This document shows, piece after piece, positions 60,536 through 64,000 of a stretch of DNA of 64,000 bases. The notes beneath the pieces are model-generated. The model made no database searches. It saw only the letters and a list, made by a program, of their open reading frames with translations, and was not told the DNA's origin. Origin of the DNA: Kitasatospora sp. GP82 (lineage in GTDB: Bacteria > Actinomycetota > Actinomycetes > Streptomycetales > Streptomycetaceae); contig NZ_JARZAJ010000009.1 of assembly GCF_029892105.1 (NCBI RefSeq), forward strand, positions 62,001 to 126,000, given 5' to 3'. The translations under genes were made by a program, and so were the position numbers. Numbering within the stretch: position 1 is the first letter of the stretch; each line of letters begins with the position of its first letter.

Positions 60536-61819
60536 ATTAGAGAGTCCTTCCGGTACCACTGCGATGGCCGACAGTTCGTCAGCTCGAATCCTCGCCGTGG
60601 TGCTTCACTTACCGTCAGTCAGGCGCAAGAGGGTCGCCACCCGAGGCTCCGCCATTAGGGCTCGGAAATGGCTGTCCAGTGGAAGGACACGCCGATGTCT
60701 CCTACTCCGGGATGCAGCGGACGGCGGCCCGGGCAGATCGGCGACTGGCCGGTCCGACCTGCGGAAACGTCCGGGAGGACGCCCTGGCGGTGCATCACCG
60801 GACGGTGTGTCCCAAGCCGGTGGGCAGATCGATGGTTCTTCCTGGGCAAGAGGGTGAGTCCCAGGGCGGTGCAGGTGGTGAGCGTGGGCTCGGTCTTTCG
60901 TCCGTGGGAGCCCCGAGCGGGGGGGGGGGCGACGGCTGTGCGACTGATCGGTTCGCCCGGGGCGGGCAGGGGGCGCGGGTCGCTGGTCGAGGGTGTGTCA
61001 GACAGGGCGCTCGGACGCACCGGCTCGGGCCTGCGGCTGCCGCCTGGGGGAGGACGGAATGGGATCCTGCCCGTTGCCGCTGACCACCGCTCAGGTCCTT
61101 CTGCCCGGCTTTCGGCGCGAGGCCGCAGGGGCAGGGGTGGCAAGGGAGCGGCACGGGAGCGGCACGGGAGCGGCGGGGGAGTCGGGCGAGTGATCGACAG
61201 GCCGGAGACCGGTCGTCGCCCGCCCGCCCGCCCGCCCGTACGCGACACGACGCGAGGCCGGCCGCCTGGCCGGGCGGCGGAGGCGCGCCGGGCGCGAGCG
61301 GGTGGTGGATCGCCGGTGTGGTGCAGTGCTCGGCGGGCGTAGCGGCCGGTCGGCTCGGCCGAGCCCCGTCGGAGTGCCGCAAGGCTGCTTTCTGGGCTCA
61401 ACTGCCGGTAACTGGTCGGGTGTTGCAGGTGTCGGGGAAGCTGTGTCCGCTCACTCGTTTCCGGTCGGCTGCCTTCGGCTGGGCATCGACGTCATCGAGG
61501 AGCTGGATACCCTGATCAACGTCGGGGGACCGACGCCGTTCCAGGCCGCCGACTGCTTTCTGCGGGCCCGCCCGGACCTCGGCCTGTGAGACCGGCCGCC
61601 CGCCGCAGGACCGGGTCGCCGTCCGGAGTGTCATTCGGCGGAACGAAAGTTGCCACCGACGAGTGAGGGTGAAAGGCCGTCAGGACAGCGGACGCTGTTG
61701 TCGGCGGGACTAGACTCGACCGGTTGTTCTGCTCTGGATCGGAGTGAGACGCCGCTGAAGACGGGTGCAGACGGGTGCGCAGAGCCCCGGCTGCCGAAGA
61801 ACCCTGGGACGAGGACCGT
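60536..61819. other. Long gene-less region
   Basis: About 1.3 kb between the repeat protein and the Pls-type gene. The open frames are long only because of extreme GC; none shows a family or a good start. It contains a G10 tract at 60916-60926, short GGAGCGGCAC repeats near 61149 and CCCG repeats at 61219-61238. A frame ending LINVGGPTPFQAADCFLRAR (stop 61589) is the only one with protein-like composition. Confidence 0.45.
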
Positions 61820-64000
61820 ATGGCTGTCATGGTGGACGGCGGGGAGTCGCGCGAGGGCGATGCACCCGGTGAGATCGAAGCGCCCCCGGGGACGGCGCTG
61901 TTCCCCGGAGGCGGCGCCCCCGCACCCAGAACGCTGGTGGACATCCTCGACGCCACCGCTGCGGCCCACCCGCACGAGCCCGCCCTGGACGACGGCCGTA
62001 CCGTGCTCAGCTACAGCGCCCTGACGGCCGAGATCCGGGCACTGCGTCGGCAACTGGCCGCAGCCGGTGTCGGGTTGGGCGACCGGGTCGGCATCCGGGT
62101 GCCGTCGGGGACCAACGACCTCTACGTCTCGATCCTCGCCGTGCTGGCCGCCGGGGCGGCATACGTCCCGGTGGACGCCGAAGACCCGGACGAGCGCGCC
62201 GAGTTGGTTTTCGGGGAGGCCGGGGTGCACGCCGTGCTGGGTGCCGGACGCGGCGTCACCGCCCTGCGCGGCGGCGCCCGGGTAGAAGGCGCCCGGGCCG
62301 GCCGCCCGGGGCCCGAGCACGATGCCTGGATCATCTTCACCTCGGGCTCGACCGGCAGGCCCAAGGGCGTCGCCGTGACCCACCGCAGTGCGGCGGCCTT
62401 CGTGGACGCCGAGGCCGCGCTCTTCCTCCGGGACGAGCCGATCGGGCCCGGAGACCGGGTGATGGCCGGACTCTCGGTGGCCTTCGACGCCTCCTGCGAG
62501 GAGATGTGGCTGGCCTGGCGGCACGGCGCCTGCCTGGTTCCGGTGCCGCGCGCCCAGGTGCGCAGCGGCGCCGACCTCGGCCCGTGGCTGGCCGATCAGG
62601 AGATCACCGTGATCTCCACCGTGCCGACTCTGGCCGCGCTCTGGCCCGCCGAGGCACTCAACGAGGTCCGGCTGCTGATCTTCGGCGGCGAAGCCTGCCC
62701 GCCGGAGCTCGCCGAGCGCCTGGTCACCGAGGGCCGTGAGGCCTGGAACACCTACGGCCCCACCGAGGCGACCGTGGTCGCCTGTGCCTCCCAGCTGACC
62801 GGGGAGGGACCGGTACGGATCGGACTCCCGCTGGACGGCTGGGAGTTGGCCGTGATCGACGAGGCCGGGCAGCCGGTGCCGATGGGCGGCAGCGGCCAGC
62901 TGGTGATCGGCGGAGTGGGACTGGCCCGCTACCTGGACCCGGACAAGGACGCCGAGAAGTACGCCCCGCTGGACTCCCTCGGCTGGCAGCGCGCCTACCG
63001 CAGCGGCGACCTGGTCCGCGCCGAGCCCGAGGGCCTGCTCTTCCTGGGCCGGGGCGACGAGCAGATCAAGCTCGGCGGGCGCCGGATCGAACTCGGCGAG
63101 GTGGACGCGGCGCTCCAAGAGCTGCCCCGGGTCGCCGGAGCGGCGGCGGCCGTGCGCACCGCGCGCAGCGGCAACCAGCTGCTCGTCGGCTATCTGGTCG
63201 TACAGGACGGCTGGGACAGGACAGCGGCCGTCGAGCGGCTTCGGGCCGAACTGCCCGCCGCCCTGGTGCCGTTGCTGGCACCGGTCGACGAGCTGCCCAC
63301 CCGCACCTCCGGCAAGGTGGACCGCGCAGCCCTGCCGTGGCCGCTTCCGGGACTTGAACAGGCCGGGCCCGCCGAGCAGCTCTACGGCACCGAAGCGTGG
63401 CTGGCCGAGCAGTGGAGCGAGATCCTTGGTGCGCCGGTCGGCAGCGCCGAGGACGACTTCTTCGCCATCGGCGGCGGCAGCCTGGCGGCGGCCCAGCTCA
63501 CCACCCTGCTGCGCAGCCGCTACCCGGCCGTCTCCGTCCTGGACATCTACCAGCAGCCCACCCTGCGCAAACTCGCCCGGCTGCTGGAGCACTCGGCCCA
63601 GGGCGACGGCCAGGTCCGCAGCATCGCCCCGACCCCGGCACGGGCCGGGGCCTTCCAACTGCTCCTGCTGCTCCCGCTGTTCACCCTGATCGGACTGCGC
63701 TGGTCGGTCGGCCTGCTGGCCCTGGGCAATCTGCTGAGCGCACTGGGCGACTACCCGTGGGCGCCCACCGCCCCCTGGTGGCTGATCGCCGCCGGTGCCG
63801 TGCTGCTCTTCAGCGCACCCGGACGGCTGGCGATCGCGGCGGGCGGCGCCCGGCTGCTGCTGCGCGGCCTCACCCCAGGCAGCCACCCGCGCGGCGGCAG
63901 CGTGCACCTGCGGCTGTGGACGGCCGAGCGCCTCGCCGAGGTCAGCGGTGCCACCGCGCTCTCCGGCGCCTGGCTGGTCCGTTACGCCCGTGCGCTCGGC
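61820..64000 (+). CDS. Pls/PosA-type adenylating NRPS-like protein (3' truncated by window)
   Basis: ATG 61820 follows GACGAGGACC; 727 codons are visible with no stop. The adenylation domain (about 30-510) has AWIIFTSGSTGRPKGVAV (A3), EAWNTYGPTEATVV (A5), YRSGDLVR (A7), LGRGDEQIKLGGRRIELGEV (A8) and RTSGKVDR with the catalytic Lys (A10). A carrier domain follows, with DDFFAIGGGSLAAAQL (phosphopantetheine Ser). From about residue 610 membrane helices begin (FQLLLLLPLFTLIGLRWSVG, WWLIAAGAVLLFSA). This A-T-membrane order is that of epsilon-poly-lysine synthetase-like enzymes, so an amino-acid homopolymer or conserved membrane product is likely. Confidence 0.9.
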   Translation, partial: MAVMVDGGESREGDAPGEIEAPPGTALFPGGGAPAPRTLVDILDATAAAHPHEPALDDGRTVLSYSALTAEIRALRRQLAAAGVGLGDRVGIRVPSGTNDLYVSILAVLAAGAAYVPVDAEDPDERAELVFGEAGVHAVLGAGRGVTALRGGARVEGARAGRPGPEHDAWIIFTSGSTGRPKGVAVTHRSAAAFVDAEAALFLRDEPIGPGDRVMAGLSVAFDASCEEMWLAWRHGACLVPVPRAQVRSGADLGPWLADQEITVISTVPTLAALWPAEALNEVRLLIFGGEACPPELAERLVTEGREAWNTYGPTEATVVACASQLTGEGPVRIGLPLDGWELAVIDEAGQPVPMGGSGQLVIGGVGLARYLDPDKDAEKYAPLDSLGWQRAYRSGDLVRAEPEGLLFLGRGDEQIKLGGRRIELGEVDAALQELPRVAGAAAAVRTARSGNQLLVGYLVVQDGWDRTAAVERLRAELPAALVPLLAPVDELPTRTSGKVDRAALPWPLPGLEQAGPAEQLYGTEAWLAEQWSEILGAPVGSAEDDFFAIGGGSLAAAQLTTLLRSRYPAVSVLDIYQQPTLRKLARLLEHSAQGDGQVRSIAPTPARAGAFQLLLLLPLFTLIGLRWSVGLLALGNLLSALGDYPWAPTAPWWLIAAGAVLLFSAPGRLAIAAGGARLLLRGLTPGSHPRGGSVHLRLWTAERLAEVSGATALSGAWLVRYARALG

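Noticed and set aside
61140-61240. Short GGAGCGGCAC and CCCG repeats as a possible CRISPR or structured array
   Set aside because: Units are too short and lack spacers; simple GC slippage. No CRISPR array was found anywhere in the window.
61302-61589. Plus-strand frame ending PTPFQAADCFLRARPDLGL
   Set aside because: Only the last 45 residues look protein-like and I cannot match them to a family; not enough for a gene call.

Overview
The window is high-GC actinomycete chromosome, most likely Streptomyces, Kitasatospora or a close relative. The signs are G/C-ending codons, frequent GTG/TTG starts, ATGA-coupled operons, SpoIIE-type phosphatase and SigB-type sigma genes, Tat and Sec secretion genes, a class F sortase and a Pls-type adenylating enzyme. 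It opens inside a zinc alcohol dehydrogenase gene and ends inside the Pls-type gene.

1-7.4 kb: ordinary regulatory and envelope genes. A MarR regulator diverges from an ABC-2-like membrane protein over two 17-bp operator-like repeats. An OmpR-type two-component system diverges from a PepSY-like membrane protein over three phased CTTCAG repeats. A secreted SPOR/NAGPA-domain protein follows.

8.0-16.9 kb: the most interesting block. Five genes joined by ATGA or short overlaps encode an argininosuccinate-lyase-like enzyme, a GHMP (threonine-kinase-like) kinase, a cysteine-synthase-like PLP enzyme fused to an ATP-grasp ligase, a class I methyltransferase and an FAD/NAD(P)-binding protein. An AlaX-type tRNA-editing protein and an AzlC/AzlD amino-acid exporter follow. 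The kinase/PLP/lyase trio matches the logic assigned to 2,3-diaminobutyrate formation in pacidamycin- and friulimicin-type clusters: phosphorylate Thr, displace phosphate with Asp, release fumarate. There is no NRPS in the block, so I infer a small ATP-grasp-made amino-acid or dipeptide antimetabolite with built-in tRNA proofreading and export. A class III aminotransferase (17.8-19.1 kb) may belong to it, but gene debris separates the two.

16.9-30 kb: a scarred accessory region. It holds an amidohydrolase fragment and a MerR tail, the 3' part of tRNA-Ser(GGA) with its terminator, a frameshifted ISL3 transposase fused in frame to the C-terminus of a tyrosine integrase, and a small Ig-like protein with an AT-rich leader. 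There is also a SUKH-type protein, a reductase truncated against a GlxA-type regulator fragment, an internally deleted MFS transporter and a MarR stub. Intact genes among these include a SpoIIE-type phosphatase, a MarR/NmrA divergent pair and a RimK-like ATP-grasp protein.

30-52 kb: mostly core-like metabolism. Genes encode a 1,011-residue FAD/Fe-S oxidoreductase, a GT2 glycosyltransferase, an SLT lysozyme-like protein, a polyprenyl synthetase, a PRTase-hydrolase fusion, an SAM methyltransferase, a Mut7-C protein, an amino-acid permease, NadE, PsuG with a PfkB kinase, a cold-shock protein, TenA, a Tat-exported phosphoesterase and a secreted adenosine deaminase. SDR, FhuF-like, dienelactone hydrolase and aminoacylase remnants are scattered between them.

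52-64 kb: a carboxylate-amine ligase, a 40-bp-arm hairpin, a 10-bp tandem repeat, a SigB-type sigma factor with a kinase-like ATPase, an AI-2E transporter, a secreted polysaccharide-lyase-like protein behind a palindromic operator, a class F sortase next to a three-repeat surface protein, and the start of the Pls-type gene.
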